This document shows positions 1-9,037 of a DNA stretch of 62,727 nt, one piece after another (the stretch's first letter is position 1; each line of letters begins with the position of its first letter). This DNA is from Clostridiales bacterium (GTDB lineage: Bacteria; Bacillota; Clostridia; Christensenellales; HGM11417). The position numbers and the translations under genes were made by a program. The notes beneath the pieces were generated by a model. That model saw only the letters and a list, made by a program, of their open reading frames with translations, had not been told where the DNA came from and made no database searches. Location: the NCBI GenBank assembly GCA_012519285.1, contig JAAYQN010000017.1, positions 1 through 62,727 of the forward strand, in the 5' to 3' direction.

Positions 1-105
1 CCAAAGGCCGATAAAAGTAAAGGATAAAAGGGGCGAAAAATATGGCAGAATACCGAAATGGAATGTTATTTTTTAACACGATTTTTGTAATGTATAATCC
101 AAAAG

Positions 106-134
106 TTGATATTTTTTTACCATTATGCTATAAT
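106..134 (+). promoter_or_regulatory. Promoter of the DeoR-family gene
   Basis: TTGATA (106-111), a 17-nt spacer and TATAAT (129-134) form a near-consensus housekeeping promoter. The start codon lies 30 nt beyond the -10 box. Upstream bases 1-105 are AT-rich and hold no gene that I can see. Confidence 0.75.
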
Positions 135-163
135 GGGAAAAAACCTTGGAGAGGTACATAGGT

Positions 164-922
164 TTGAATACCGAGAGGATAAACAAGATAAGGGAGCTCA
201 TCGAGGCGCAGGGGAGGATTTCCCTCGACGAGCTGATGGAGAGGTTTAAGGATTACTCTTCCATGACCTTAAGGCGCGACCTCATTTACCTCGAGGAGCA
301 GGGCGAGATAATAAGGGTTAGGGGAGGCGCCATATCCGTAAAGGAATTCCAGAAGGAGACCGAGGACTACTTTCACGAGAGGACGGCGGTAAACGTGGAG
401 GAGAAGAAGATAATCGCCGAAAAGTGCGCCTCCATACTCGAAACGGGGCTATCGATTTTCATCGACAGCGGTTCCACCAGCCTCTACCTCGTCAAGCAGA
501 TGCTCGACGTCAACTACACCATAATAACCAATGGAATAAACATCGCCTTAGAGCTTGCAAGGAAGAAGATGCCCAGCATAACCGTGCTGGGGGGCATGCT
601 GAGCCGCAATAACTTTGCCACCAGCGGCATGGCGTGCGATCAGCAGCTTAATGACCTCAACATCAACATGGCGATAATGGGTACCACCGCCTTTACGCTG
701 GACGGCGGTTTCACCTGCGGTTCCCATTCCGAGGCCGAGCTCAAGCGCCTCGTCCTTAAAAAGGCCAAGAGGAAGATTATGCTGATGGACTCTTCCAAGG
801 TCGGCAAGGTTATGCCATACACCTTCGCCGCGTTCGACGACATAGACGTACTCATTTCCGACGGCAAGCTGCCGCAGAAGATTAAGGACGCAGCGCTGGA
901 GTACGGGGTAACCATAATGTAG
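164..922 (+). CDS. DeoR-family transcriptional regulator
   Basis: A 252-residue DNA-binding repressor of the DeoR family, which usually controls sugar or sugar-phosphate genes and responds to a phosphorylated sugar. The N-terminal 55 residues are the winged helix, with the family signature SMTLRRDL and then RVRGGA. The remainder is the DeoR sensor domain, with the phosphosugar-site stretches FIDSGSTS and ITNGIN and a later VLGG. I chose TTG at 164 because GGAGAGG (148-154) sits 9 nt upstream; an in-frame TTG at 146 lies before that site. The next gene on the same strand is a sugar-type dehydrogenase, the probable target. The ligand cannot be read from the sequence. Confidence 0.88.
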   Translation: MNTERINKIRELIEAQGRISLDELMERFKDYSSMTLRRDLIYLEEQGEIIRVRGGAISVKEFQKETEDYFHERTAVNVEEKKIIAEKCASILETGLSIFIDSGSTSLYLVKQMLDVNYTIITNGINIALELARKKMPSITVLGGMLSRNNFATSGMACDQQLNDLNINMAIMGTTAFTLDGGFTCGSHSEAELKRLVLKKAKRKIMLMDSSKVGKVMPYTFAAFDDIDVLISDGKLPQKIKDAALEYGVTIM

Positions 923-965
923 AAGGCGCTACGCCTTTGGGTCAGGGCGCGGCGGCAACGCCCTG
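923..965 (+). other. Two adjacent intercistronic hairpins
   Basis: Directly after the DeoR stop there is AAGGCG-CTA-CGCCTT (923-937), followed by CAGGGCG/CGCCCTG (943-949 and 959-965) with a 9-nt loop. Neither is followed by a T-run, so they look more like RNA-stability or processing structures, or a weak terminator, than a normal intrinsic terminator. Confidence 0.45.
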
Positions 966-1030
966 CGCTTTAACCATTCCGGCATAACACGCATAATACA
1001 TTAATTATATAAAGCAAAAAAGGAGAATAC

Positions 1031-2290
1031 ATGAAGACCAAGGCGATCAGGCTTTACGGCAAAGGCGACTTGAGGCTTGAGGAATTTGAGCTCCCTCCCA
1101 TAAAGGAAGACGAGATACTCGCGAGGATAGTTACAGACAGTATCTGCATGTCCACCTACAAGGCTGTAAAGCAGGGCAAGGAGCACAAGAGGGTTCCCCC
1201 CGACGCGGACGTAAACCCCGTAATCACAGGCCACGAGTTTTGCGGGGAGCTCGTCGAGGTGGGCAAAAAGTGGGGCCGCAAGTTCAGGGCGGGCCAAAAG
1301 TTCACCGTGCAGCCAGCGATGAACTACAAGGGCTCTTTGTACGCCCCCGGCTACTCTTACAGGTACATCGGCGGCAACGCCACATACGTGATAATCCCTA
1401 ACGAGGTCATGGAGTGCGAATGCCTGCTCGCCTATGAGAGCGACAGTTTCTTCACAGGCTCGCTCGCAGAGCCCATGAGCTGCATCGTGGGAGCTTTCCA
1501 TGCCAGCTACCACACTGAGAGCGGCAGCTACGTGCACAAAATGGGCATCGTCGAGGGCGGCAAGACGGCAATCCTCGCGGGAGTGGGGCCCATGGGCCTC
1601 GGAGCCATTGATTACGCCTTAAACTGCGACAGAAAGCCTTCTCTCCTCGTGGTAACCGACATCGACGAGGAGAGGCTGAACAGGGCAGGCAACCTCTTTT
1701 CGCCCGAATACGCCGCAGAGCGTGGGGTAAATCTCGTCTACTTCAACTCCTCGGGCGGTGACGCCACGCAGAAACTGCTCGAGCTTTCCGGCGGCACAGG
1801 CTATGACGACGTGTTCGTGTTCGCGCCCGTAAAGGCGCTCGTCGAGCAGGCCGACCGCATCCTGGGCAGGGACGGCTGCCTCAACTTCTTCGCCGGCCCC
1901 ACCGACAAGGATTTTTCCGCCAGCTTCAATTTCTACAACGTACACTACAATTCCACTCACATCGTAGGCACGAGCGGCGGCAACACCGACGATATGAGGG
2001 AGAGCATAGAGCTGATGTCAAAGGGCAGGCTCAACCCCGCCGTCATGGTCACCCACATCGGCGGCATCGACAGCGTGATAGACACGGTGATGAACCTTCC
2101 CGACATCAAGGGAGGCAAAAAGCTGATCTACAACACCATCGAGATGCCCTTGGTCGCCATCGCCGACTTTGAAAAGCTGGGCCGGACAAACGAGGTTTAC
2201 AGGGAGCTTGCCGCAATCTGCGCAAGGAACAAGGGCCTTTGGAACGTCGAGGCGGAAAAGTATTTGCTCCGAAACGCCCACAGGCTGTGA
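1031..2290 (+). CDS. Zinc-type alcohol/sugar-phosphate dehydrogenase (L-sorbose-1-phosphate reductase-like)
   Basis: A 419-residue medium-chain dehydrogenase expected to oxidise or reduce a polyol or ketose(-phosphate) with NAD(P). The GroES-like catalytic lobe has the candidate zinc ligands Cys39 and His68-Glu69 (in GHEFCGE) and Glu147-Pro148. The Rossmann fold begins at GVGPMG (184-189). The four-cysteine structural zinc lobe of classical alcohol dehydrogenases is absent. The N-terminal region (DSICMSTYK) resembles SorE-type sorbose-1-phosphate reductases, which fits the DeoR neighbour. AAGGAG lies just upstream of the ATG. The exact substrate is inferred, not shown; threonine or sorbitol dehydrogenase relatives are alternatives. 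Confidence 0.8.
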   Translation: MKTKAIRLYGKGDLRLEEFELPPIKEDEILARIVTDSICMSTYKAVKQGKEHKRVPPDADVNPVITGHEFCGELVEVGKKWGRKFRAGQKFTVQPAMNYKGSLYAPGYSYRYIGGNATYVIIPNEVMECECLLAYESDSFFTGSLAEPMSCIVGAFHASYHTESGSYVHKMGIVEGGKTAILAGVGPMGLGAIDYALNCDRKPSLLVVTDIDEERLNRAGNLFSPEYAAERGVNLVYFNSSGGDATQKLLELSGGTGYDDVFVFAPVKALVEQADRILGRDGCLNFFAGPTDKDFSASFNFYNVHYNSTHIVGTSGGNTDDMRESIELMSKGRLNPAVMVTHIGGIDSVIDTVMNLPDIKGGKKLIYNTIEMPLVAIADFEKLGRTNEVYRELAAICARNKGLWNVEAEKYLLRNAHRL

Positions 2291-2330
2291 GGTTTTCAAT
2301 GTTTATTTTTGGCAAAATCTAAAAAAAGTA

Positions 2331-2358
2331 TTGATTTTTTTGAAAAACGTGCTAAAAT
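2331..2358 (+). promoter_or_regulatory. Promoter of the small lipoprotein gene
   Basis: TTGATT (2331-2336), a 16-nt spacer and TAAAAT (2353-2358), about 40 nt upstream of the chosen ATG at 2401. Confidence 0.55.
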
Positions 2359-2400
2359 AGATAAGAGCTTAAAATTCATATGTTTTACATGGGGTATGAT

Positions 2401-2925
2401 ATGAAGAAGGCTTTTGCGCTCACGTTTTCTCTCTTCTGCGTCATGCTCGTAGCGTCGGGCTGCAACTATGCAGAGCATTCAGGCAACATCAAATACGTGT
2501 CCGCCACCTTCAGCGTGCTGGGCTCGGAGTCCGAGAACAGGCTAACCAAAGAAGAGCTTCCCTACAGCAGGATGAACATCCAGCCCAAGGAGAGCTCCCA
2601 CATAAAGGGAGTGGCATTTACCGCCAAGCTCAAGGGTGACACCTCGAGAGATGACGTCAGCTTTCTGGTAAACGTGTACGTCAGCGGCGGCGAGACCAAT
2701 CTTGAGGCAAAAGAGGAAGTTTGCCTCAAGAGGCAGTTTAATGTGGAGCTTGCCAAGAAGGAAAAGGAAATCGTCATCTTCTTCGATACCCCGTTCCGCG
2801 CGAGGGAAAACCTGCTGGACGACAAGATGACGGAAGAGATCTCGGTGGAGTTTTTAAACCTCGACGGGAGCAAGAATAAAGAGGTTTCTTTCTCGATGAA
2901 CAACATCAAATTATTGACGCAATAG
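2401..2925 (+). CDS. Putative small lipoprotein of unknown function
   Basis: A 174-residue protein I do not recognise. It starts with a short basic N-terminus, a hydrophobic stretch and Ala-Ser-Gly-Cys at 18-21, consistent with a signal-peptidase II lipobox. The mature part is polar and mixed alpha/beta in appearance, with no catalytic motif that I can see. I chose ATG 2401 rather than 2380 because a GGGG stretch precedes it and the signal peptide then has normal length. It has its own promoter, and the cysS promoter is embedded in its last codons. A role at the cell surface is inferred from the lipobox only. Confidence 0.65.
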   Translation: MKKAFALTFSLFCVMLVASGCNYAEHSGNIKYVSATFSVLGSESENRLTKEELPYSRMNIQPKESSHIKGVAFTAKLKGDTSRDDVSFLVNVYVSGGETNLEAKEEVCLKRQFNVELAKKEKEIVIFFDTPFRARENLLDDKMTEEISVEFLNLDGSKNKEVSFSMNNIKLLTQ

Positions 2926-2943
2926 CTCCCTTCCTGTTATAAT
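2914..2943 (+). promoter_or_regulatory. Promoter of cysS
   Basis: TTGACG (2914-2919), an 18-nt spacer and TATAAT (2938-2943). The -35 box lies inside the final codons of the lipoprotein gene, and the start point would fall within the terminator stem just downstream. Confidence 0.65.
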
Positions 2944-2945
2944 TT

Positions 2946-2978
2946 TTCCGGTAGTGTAAACTGCCGGAAATTTTTTTT
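2946..2978 (+). terminator. Intrinsic terminator of the lipoprotein gene
   Basis: A 9-bp stem (2946-2954 with 2961-2969, one G-T wobble) closes a 6-nt loop and is followed by eight T residues. It overlaps the predicted start site of the cysS transcript. Confidence 0.8.
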
Positions 2979-3025
2979 CTTGAAGGGTTTTTGGCATTAG
3001 CGCCTTTTATTTTCAGGAGGTCAGC

Positions 3026-4408
3026 ATGAAGTTATACAATACCTTGACCAGGGCTAAGGAGGAATTTGCGCCGCTTTGCGGCAACACCGTGAGGATGTAT
3101 TCCTGCGGCCCTACCGTGTACAATTTTGCCCACATCGGCAACATGAGGACTTATATCTTCACGGACATCTTGCGCCGTGCGCTCAAATTGCGCGGCTACA
3201 GGTTAAAGTGCGTCATGAACATAACCGACGTGGGCCATTTGATGTCTGACGCCGACGAGGGCGAGGACAAGATAGTAAAGGCTTCCATCGAGCAGAAAAA
3301 GAGGCCCGAGGAGATCTCCGATTTCTACACCAAGGCTTTTTTCAGGGACCTCGAGAGGCTTAACATAGAAAAGCCGGAGATAATCCCCAAGGCAACCGAC
3401 CACATTTTTGAGATGATTGAGCTGGTGCAAGGCCTTCTCGAAAAGGGCTACGCCTACGAAATAGAGGACGGCATATACTTTGACATTTCCAAGTTCCCCG
3501 AGTACGGCAAGCTCAGCGGCATCAACCTTGAGGACCAAATGGCAGGCGCGAGGGTGGACGTCAACGAGGAGAAGAGGAACCCCGCAGATTTCGCGCTTTG
3601 GAAAAAGGCGCCCACGGAGCACATCATGCAATGGGAGAGCCCGTGGGGCATGGGCTATCCCGGTTGGCATATAGAGTGCTCGGCGATGAGCAGAAAGTAT
3701 TTGGGCGAGCAGTTCGACATCCACACCGGGGGCGTCGACCACATCCCCATCCACCACGAGAACGAGATAGCCCAAAGCCAAGCCTTTTCCGGAAAGCCCC
3801 CCGCGAGGTTCTGGCTGCACGGCGAGTTCATGATGGTGGACGGCGGCAAGATGAGCAAAAAGCTGGGCAACACCTACACCATGGATGACCTGATGGCTAA
3901 GGGGTACAGCCCGATGGTGTTCCGCTTCTTCTGCCTGAACGCCCATTACCGCAAGAGCCTCAACTTCACTTTCGAGGCAATGGACGGAGCAAAGGTTTCT
4001 TACGAGAGGCTGCTCTCCGCTCTGGCTGCTCACAGGGCATCGCCAAAAAAGACAGACCCCGCCTTAGTTGAAGAATACATGCGGCAGTTTAAGGAAGCCG
4101 TAGACGACGACCTCAACATACCCCTGGCGCTGGGAGTGCTCTTTACCCTGATAAAGGAGGAAAAGAGCGCGGATATCTTTGAGGCGGCGCTGAAGATGGA
4201 CGAAGTGTTCGGCCTGCGCCTTTCAGAGGCGAGGCAGGATGCGGAGGAGGGGGATGTCCCCGACGAGGTGAGAAAGGTTGCCGAAGAGAGGCTGCTCGCG
4301 CGCCGAATGAAGGACTACGCCAGGGCCGACGAGCTAAGGGAAAAGCTAAAGGGCATGGGCTGGGCAGTCAAGGATTCCAGGGACGGCTACGAGCTTGTAA
4401 AACTTTAA
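3026..4408 (+). CDS. cysS: Cysteine--tRNA ligase
   Basis: A class I aminoacyl-tRNA synthetase of 460 residues that charges tRNA-Cys in the cytoplasm. The HIGH motif is HIGN at 36-39 and the KMSKS motif is KMSKK at 275-279. The zinc ligands that select cysteine are visible as Cys27, Cys218, His243 and Glu247, with the same spacing as in the E. coli enzyme. Length is normal for the family. AGGAGG (3015-3020) sits 5 nt before the ATG. It has its own promoter at the end of the preceding gene, and pyk follows 15 nt downstream, probably cotranscribed. Confidence 0.97.
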   Translation: MKLYNTLTRAKEEFAPLCGNTVRMYSCGPTVYNFAHIGNMRTYIFTDILRRALKLRGYRLKCVMNITDVGHLMSDADEGEDKIVKASIEQKKRPEEISDFYTKAFFRDLERLNIEKPEIIPKATDHIFEMIELVQGLLEKGYAYEIEDGIYFDISKFPEYGKLSGINLEDQMAGARVDVNEEKRNPADFALWKKAPTEHIMQWESPWGMGYPGWHIECSAMSRKYLGEQFDIHTGGVDHIPIHHENEIAQSQAFSGKPPARFWLHGEFMMVDGGKMSKKLGNTYTMDDLMAKGYSPMVFRFFCLNAHYRKSLNFTFEAMDGAKVSYERLLSALAAHRASPKKTDPALVEEYMRQFKEAVDDDLNIPLALGVLFTLIKEEKSADIFEAALKMDEVFGLRLSEARQDAEEGDVPDEVRKVAEERLLARRMKDYARADELREKLKGMGWAVKDSRDGYELVKL

Positions 4409-4423
4409 AGGCGGGGGAACGGA

Positions 4424-5839
4424 ATGCGAAAGACAAAGATAGTATGCACGCTGGGCCCGGCGAGCACCGATTACGAGACCATAAAGGAGATGGCGCTTGC
4501 GGGCATGAACGTCGTCAGGATAAACATGTCCCACGGCACCTATGAGGAGCACGCCGTGAGGATAAACAACGTCAAGAGGGTGAGGGAAGAGCTCAACATC
4601 CCCATCGCCTTATTGCTCGACACCAAGGGTCCCGAGCTCAGGATATGCTGTTTTAAGGACGGCTGCGTCAAACTGCGCGAGGGCCAGGAGTTTATCCTCA
4701 CCACCAGCGACGTGCTGGGCGACGAGAGGCAGGTATCGGTGAGCTATAAGGGTCTCATCGACGACGTCGAAGCGGGCGACAGCGTTTATTTAAACAATGC
4801 ACTCATCGAGCTAAAGGTAAAGGAAAAGAGGGACGGCTGCGACATTGTCTGCGAAGTGGTGGGCGGCGGTCCGCTCTCCGACAAAAAGAGCTTAAATGTG
4901 CCCGGCAAGCAGATAAAGCTGCCGTATCTGAGCGAGGCCGATAAGCGGGATTTGCTCTTTGCCATCGAGCACGACTTCGATTTCATCGCCGCCTCTTTCG
5001 TCTGCAGCGCGAAAAACATTGCCGAGATAAGGGATTTTCTCGAGCAGAACGGCAGCAGGACAGACATAATAGCCAAGATAGAGAATGCGCAGGGCGTAAA
5101 GAACGCCAAGGAAATCATAGAGGCATCCGACGGGATAATGATAGCGAGGGGCGACCTCGGCGTTGAGATCCCCTTCGAGGAGATACCCTTTATACAAAAG
5201 GCGCTTATAAAGGAGGCGAGGCAGCTCGGCAAGAGGGTGATAACCGCCACCGAGATGCTGGAATCCATGGCGGAAAAGCCCCGCCCCACGCGCGCCGAAA
5301 CCTCCGACGTCGGCAACGCCGTGTACGACGAGACCAGCGCGGTGATGCTCTCGGTGGAGACTGCGGCGGGCAAGTACCCGGTGGAGGCCATAAAGGCCAT
5401 GAGCAGCATATGCAGCGCCACCGAAAAGCACATCAATTACTCAAAGCGCTTCAAGCAAAGGGACGTCAGGATAAAAAACGTGGCGGACGCCATCTCCCAT
5501 TCTACCTGCAACACTGCGATAGACCTCGACGCAAGGGCGATAGCGGTGTTCACCCGCTCAGGGATGACTGCGCGCATGGTGTCCCGCTTCCGTCCGCCAA
5601 ATCCTATAATTGGGATAACCGATAACATCAAGGCATATTATCAGTTGGCGCTCTCGTGGGGGATACAGCCCGTTCTCACCACCGTGCACAGCTCCACCGA
5701 CGAGCTCTTCAAAACCGCCGTCAAGGTATGCAAGGAGAGAAAGATAGCCTCAAAGGGCGACATAATAGTAATTGCCGCAGGCGTCCCCGTGGGAAAGAGC
5801 GGCCTCACCAACCTGATAAAGGTGGAGGAGATAAAGTAA
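4424..5839 (+). CDS. pyk: Pyruvate kinase
   Basis: A 471-residue glycolytic enzyme making pyruvate and ATP from phosphoenolpyruvate and ADP. Visible family features are the N-terminal TKIVCTLGP, the substrate-binding NMSHG, TKGPE at 68-72, the catalytic Lys218 and metal-binding Glu220 in AKIENAQG, and ARGDLGVEIP at 241-250 with Asp244. The length is that of a three-domain pyruvate kinase without the extra C-terminal PEP-utiliser domain found in Bacillus. It lies 15 nt after cysS and ends at a strong terminator. Confidence 0.97.
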   Translation: MRKTKIVCTLGPASTDYETIKEMALAGMNVVRINMSHGTYEEHAVRINNVKRVREELNIPIALLLDTKGPELRICCFKDGCVKLREGQEFILTTSDVLGDERQVSVSYKGLIDDVEAGDSVYLNNALIELKVKEKRDGCDIVCEVVGGGPLSDKKSLNVPGKQIKLPYLSEADKRDLLFAIEHDFDFIAASFVCSAKNIAEIRDFLEQNGSRTDIIAKIENAQGVKNAKEIIEASDGIMIARGDLGVEIPFEEIPFIQKALIKEARQLGKRVITATEMLESMAEKPRPTRAETSDVGNAVYDETSAVMLSVETAAGKYPVEAIKAMSSICSATEKHINYSKRFKQRDVRIKNVADAISHSTCNTAIDLDARAIAVFTRSGMTARMVSRFRPPNPIIGITDNIKAYYQLALSWGIQPVLTTVHSSTDELFKTAVKVCKERKIASKGDIIVIAAGVPVGKSGLTNLIKVEEIK

Positions 5840-5851
5840 AGAGAGGCCTTC

Positions 5852-5888
5852 AAGGCGTTTTCCGAGCAAGGTGGAAAACGCCTTTTTT
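5852..5888 (+). terminator. Intrinsic terminator after pyk
   Basis: A perfect 12-bp stem (5852-5863 with 5873-5884), a 9-nt loop and a T-run to 5888. Confidence 0.92.
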
Positions 5889-5941
5889 ATGCGCTCCGTC
5901 GCCGTTTTAAAGGGCAGCACAACAAAAGTTTTTGCGGTTTA

Positions 5942-5970
5942 TTGACATTTTCCTTAAGTTTCTTTATAAT
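5942..5970 (+). promoter_or_regulatory. Consensus promoter of the repeat lipoprotein
   Basis: TTGACA (5942-5947), exactly 17 nt, then TATAAT (5965-5970): a perfect consensus housekeeping promoter. The leader to the ATG at 6058 is about 80 nt. Confidence 0.88.
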
Positions 5971-6057
5971 TTAACATATTCAAGAGGATATGCGGCAATT
6001 AAGGCTCAGTCGCGGCCTTGCCTTTTGCCTGAAATTTTCACAGAGGAGAAGAACCAA

Positions 6058-8829
6058 ATGGTTGGAAGGAAAAGCTCGTTCACCCTGCTGTTTCTTTGGA
6101 TTGCCTTTGCCGTGTCTTTTTTTTCGTCCTGCTTAATAAAGTTTACCCTCACTTTTGACGCCAACGGCGGCAGGTTCCCCGACGGCAGCTTCAAAATACA
6201 GGTAGCAGCGTACGGAAGGACAGTGGTCATTCCGCAGGAGCCCGCAAGGGACGACGACCTCGTCTTTATAGGCTGGTACCTGGACAGAGAAGGCATAGAG
6301 CCCGCCGACGAGCTGCTCTCAAAGTCGGTGACATCGAACATGACCTTTTACGCAAAATGGGGGTACATCATAACCTTTAACCCTAACGGCGGCACTGACG
6401 TGGAGTCCATCAAGGCGGCGCCGGGCGAGCCCATCGAGGCGCCCCAGTCGGAAAAATCCGGCTACGCGCTTGCAGGCTGGTTCAGGGACGACGGCACGTT
6501 TGAGGAGCCCTTCGACTTTTCCGAGATGCCGCCTGAGCACCTTACGCTTTACGCCAAATGGGAGCTCTTCAACCCCGACCTATGTTTTCGCCTGATAGAC
6601 GGCGGAGAGAAGTATGAGGTTTCGATAGGCCAGTGCCTTGACGACGAGATAAGGCTTCCCGCCGTATATGAGGGAAAGCCGGTCACGACGATACCCGCTG
6701 ACGGCTTTAATAACGGGGGCTTGCTGTCGTCAATTTTCATATCTGAGAGCATAGAGAGCATTGCCCCCGACGCGTTTGAGTTATCCCCCAACCTCGTATC
6801 GATATCAGTCCACCTCGACAACGGCCGTTTTTTGTCCATAGGCGGCAACCTGTACCGCGCCGGCGAGGAGGGCGCCGTGTTGATGCGCTGCGCCCCGGGC
6901 AAGCTCGATACCTGTTTTTCCATCCCCGACAAGATATATGTTGGAGATGAAGAGCTTACGGTGGTAGAGGTGATCCCGAGCGCGTTAAACGATTGCAAGG
7001 ACCTTCTGATGGTCGTCATCCCGCGCGGGGTTACCTTGATGAGCGGGCCCATAGTGAACGAAAACGTGCAGAAGGCAGTGTTTATAACGGAAGCTCCGAC
7101 AAGGCCCGACGGCTGGGCGGAAGACTGGCTGGGCGACAGGCTCGCGATAATGGGATGCGAGATTTCGGCAGACTTAAAGAGGGTGCTCTATTTTAAAAAA
7201 GGTGCGGGCTCAATAATAAACCCGCCTCAAACTTTGAGCTTCAGCGGGCAGCTTATAGGGGATTATTTGCTCGAGGGCTGGTATACGAGGGAAGAGGAAA
7301 AGGTGGGCGATCTCCTCGAGGTTCCCGACGGGACGGAGCTCTATGCGAGGTGGCTTCACAAGAGCAGGACAAAGGTGCTCGAGCCGTTGTGGGAGCAGAT
7401 AGAATACATATTTACCGAGATGTTTGGCGAGATTGACCCCTACTTTGTGGAAATCAATTCCAAAGAGACGGGCGAGGCGATAGGCAAGGCGCTGCTCGCC
7501 GGCGAAGGTGGCTACCCCGTACTCGCCTTTGAGTGTTTGTCAAGGGATTACTACGAGGTTTACGATCAGGTTTCCGCCATCAACGAATATCCCATCAATT
7601 ACACGAAGATTTCCAATACCAATGTCTACGTGGCCGATGACTGCTCAATGCATTATCTTTTGTCCAAAAACGTCAAGAAGGTAAGCTCATCGTATTACAG
7701 CAAAGACGGAACGGCGCTGCTCTATACCCCAACCGGTATTTCCTTTGAGGCGCCCCAGAAAGTAAAGCATATAGGGGACAGGGCGTTTTTTGGCAGCGAG
7801 CTCAAATACCTCTCACTGAGCAATGTGGAGAGCATTGGCACCATGGCGTTTGCCGAGACAAAGATTTCCTCGCTCGAGCTCAACGAAGGGCTCTTGAGCA
7901 TAGGCAGGATGGCGTTTATGTCAGTCGAGGCGCTGACAGAAGTTACCATCCCCGCCTCGGTGGCCAAGGTAGACGCTGGCGCCTTCTTTGGCTGTAAAAA
8001 CCTGTCTGCGATAAACGTCGCAGAAGGCAGCGAGCATTTTAAATCAATTGATGGGCACCTGTATTCTGCCGACGGCTCCGTGCTCGTTCAGTGCGCGCCC
8101 GCTTCTGCGGGGAGCTTTTCCGTGCCGGAGGGCGTGGAGAGGATTGCCGACATGGCGCTCGCCTCCTGCAGGTTTGATACAGTGGAAATTGGCGCCGGCG
8201 TGCTCGAGATAGGAAACTGCGCATTCATAAAGACAAACCTTTCAGCGATAACGGTTTCCGAGGATAATACCAACTATAAATCAGTCTACGACCACCTTTA
8301 CTCAAAGGACGGCTCTGCCCTGATAAAATACGCGACGGCAAAGGATTGCGAACTCTTCACCATTCCTGAGGGCGTGGCTGTCATTATGTGCGGCGCCTTT
8401 TCAGCGAGGGAAGAAATGGCGCTTAAGAATGTCATTTTGGGAAGCGGCGTATCGAAAATTGAGGCGGGAGCTTTCAAGGACGTCGACGGCGCCTTCTCCT
8501 TTATCATACCCGACAGCGTAAGCGTTATCGGCAGAAACGCTTTCCTCGGCAAGACGCTGTACTGCGAGGCCGCCCAGCTCTCCGACGGATGGGATCCCTC
8601 TATCGCCCAAGCCAATGCCGTTGTTTACGGCTGCACCCTGTCGCAGGACAAAAGCTATGTGGTAAGCGTGGAGTGGCAGGGCGGCGACTTTTCAACCCTT
8701 GTTCCGTTCAGGCAAGGCTATGCGTTTAAGGGATGGTATTCAAATCCCGATTTTTCAGGGCAAGGCTGCGCCGATCTGGGCGAACTTCCCGCGGGCACAT
8801 ATTACGCCAAATGGGCAAAAATTGATTAA
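6058..8829 (+). CDS. Large surface lipoprotein with InlB B-repeats and BspA-type leucine-rich repeats
   Basis: A 923-residue cell-surface protein. The signal peptide ends at Phe-Ser-Ser-Cys (22-25), a lipobox-like site. Two InlB B-repeats (Listeria-Bacteroides type) follow, with the signature FDANGG or FNPNGG, then GW and YAKW. A long middle region carries BspA/LRR_5 repeats such as IGTMAFAETKISSLEL and VAKVDAGAFFGCKNL. Isolated InlB-like units recur near residue 390 and at the extreme C-terminus, ending in YYAKWAKID. Such proteins usually mediate adhesion or binding of extracellular ligands; the ligand here is unknown. I chose ATG 6058 because AGGAG lies 9 nt upstream and it gives a proper signal peptide. 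It stands alone between a terminator and the feo region. Confidence 0.85.
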   Translation: MVGRKSSFTLLFLWIAFAVSFFSSCLIKFTLTFDANGGRFPDGSFKIQVAAYGRTVVIPQEPARDDDLVFIGWYLDREGIEPADELLSKSVTSNMTFYAKWGYIITFNPNGGTDVESIKAAPGEPIEAPQSEKSGYALAGWFRDDGTFEEPFDFSEMPPEHLTLYAKWELFNPDLCFRLIDGGEKYEVSIGQCLDDEIRLPAVYEGKPVTTIPADGFNNGGLLSSIFISESIESIAPDAFELSPNLVSISVHLDNGRFLSIGGNLYRAGEEGAVLMRCAPGKLDTCFSIPDKIYVGDEELTVVEVIPSALNDCKDLLMVVIPRGVTLMSGPIVNENVQKAVFITEAPTRPDGWAEDWLGDRLAIMGCEISADLKRVLYFKKGAGSIINPPQTLSFSGQLIGDYLLEGWYTREEEKVGDLLEVPDGTELYARWLHKSRTKVLEPLWEQIEYIFTEMFGEIDPYFVEINSKETGEAIGKALLAGEGGYPVLAFECLSRDYYEVYDQVSAINEYPINYTKISNTNVYVADDCSMHYLLSKNVKKVSSSYYSKDGTALLYTPTGISFEAPQKVKHIGDRAFFGSELKYLSLSNVESIGTMAFAETKISSLELNEGLLSIGRMAFMSVEALTEVTIPASVAKVDAGAFFGCKNLSAINVAEGSEHFKSIDGHLYSADGSVLVQCAPASAGSFSVPEGVERIADMALASCRFDTVEIGAGVLEIGNCAFIKTNLSAITVSEDNTNYKSVYDHLYSKDGSALIKYATAKDCELFTIPEGVAVIMCGAFSAREEMALKNVILGSGVSKIEAGAFKDVDGAFSFIIPDSVSVIGRNAFLGKTLYCEAAQLSDGWDPSIAQANAVVYGCTLSQDKSYVVSVEWQGGDFSTLVPFRQGYAFKGWYSNPDFSGQGCADLGELPAGTYYAKWAKID

Positions 8830-8978
8830 CAGCCTCGCCCTTTCCCCTGCTGCTTAAGTAAAGGCTCAATCTCAGCGATCTTGACAAATTTCCCTCTGCC
8901 CGGCATGGCAGGGGATTTTGTTTTGCCCATTTAATTTTCTTTTTTTTGGAAAATTTTTTTAAAGCCTTTTTCAAACAG

Positions 8979-9007
8979 TTGACAAGGGAAAAATTAAGAA
9001 GTAAAAT
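8979..9007 (+). promoter_or_regulatory. Promoter of the feo operon
   Basis: TTGACA (8979-8984), a 17-nt spacer and TAAAAT (9002-9007). It is followed immediately by a perfect palindrome over the expected start site. Confidence 0.78.
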
Positions 9008-9010
9008 ATA

Positions 9011-9033
9011 AACAGTCAAAAAGTTTGACTGTT
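9011..9033 (+). promoter_or_regulatory. Candidate metalloregulator operator
   Basis: A perfect inverted repeat of 10 nt each side (AACAGTCAAA, 3-nt spacer, TTTGACTGTT) placed 3 nt after the -10 box, where a bound repressor would block RNA polymerase. Its position before an iron-uptake operon suggests a DtxR/IdeR/MntR-type or Fur-type regulator; the sequence does not match a consensus that I can name with certainty. Confidence 0.6.
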
Positions 9034-9037
9034 CTAA

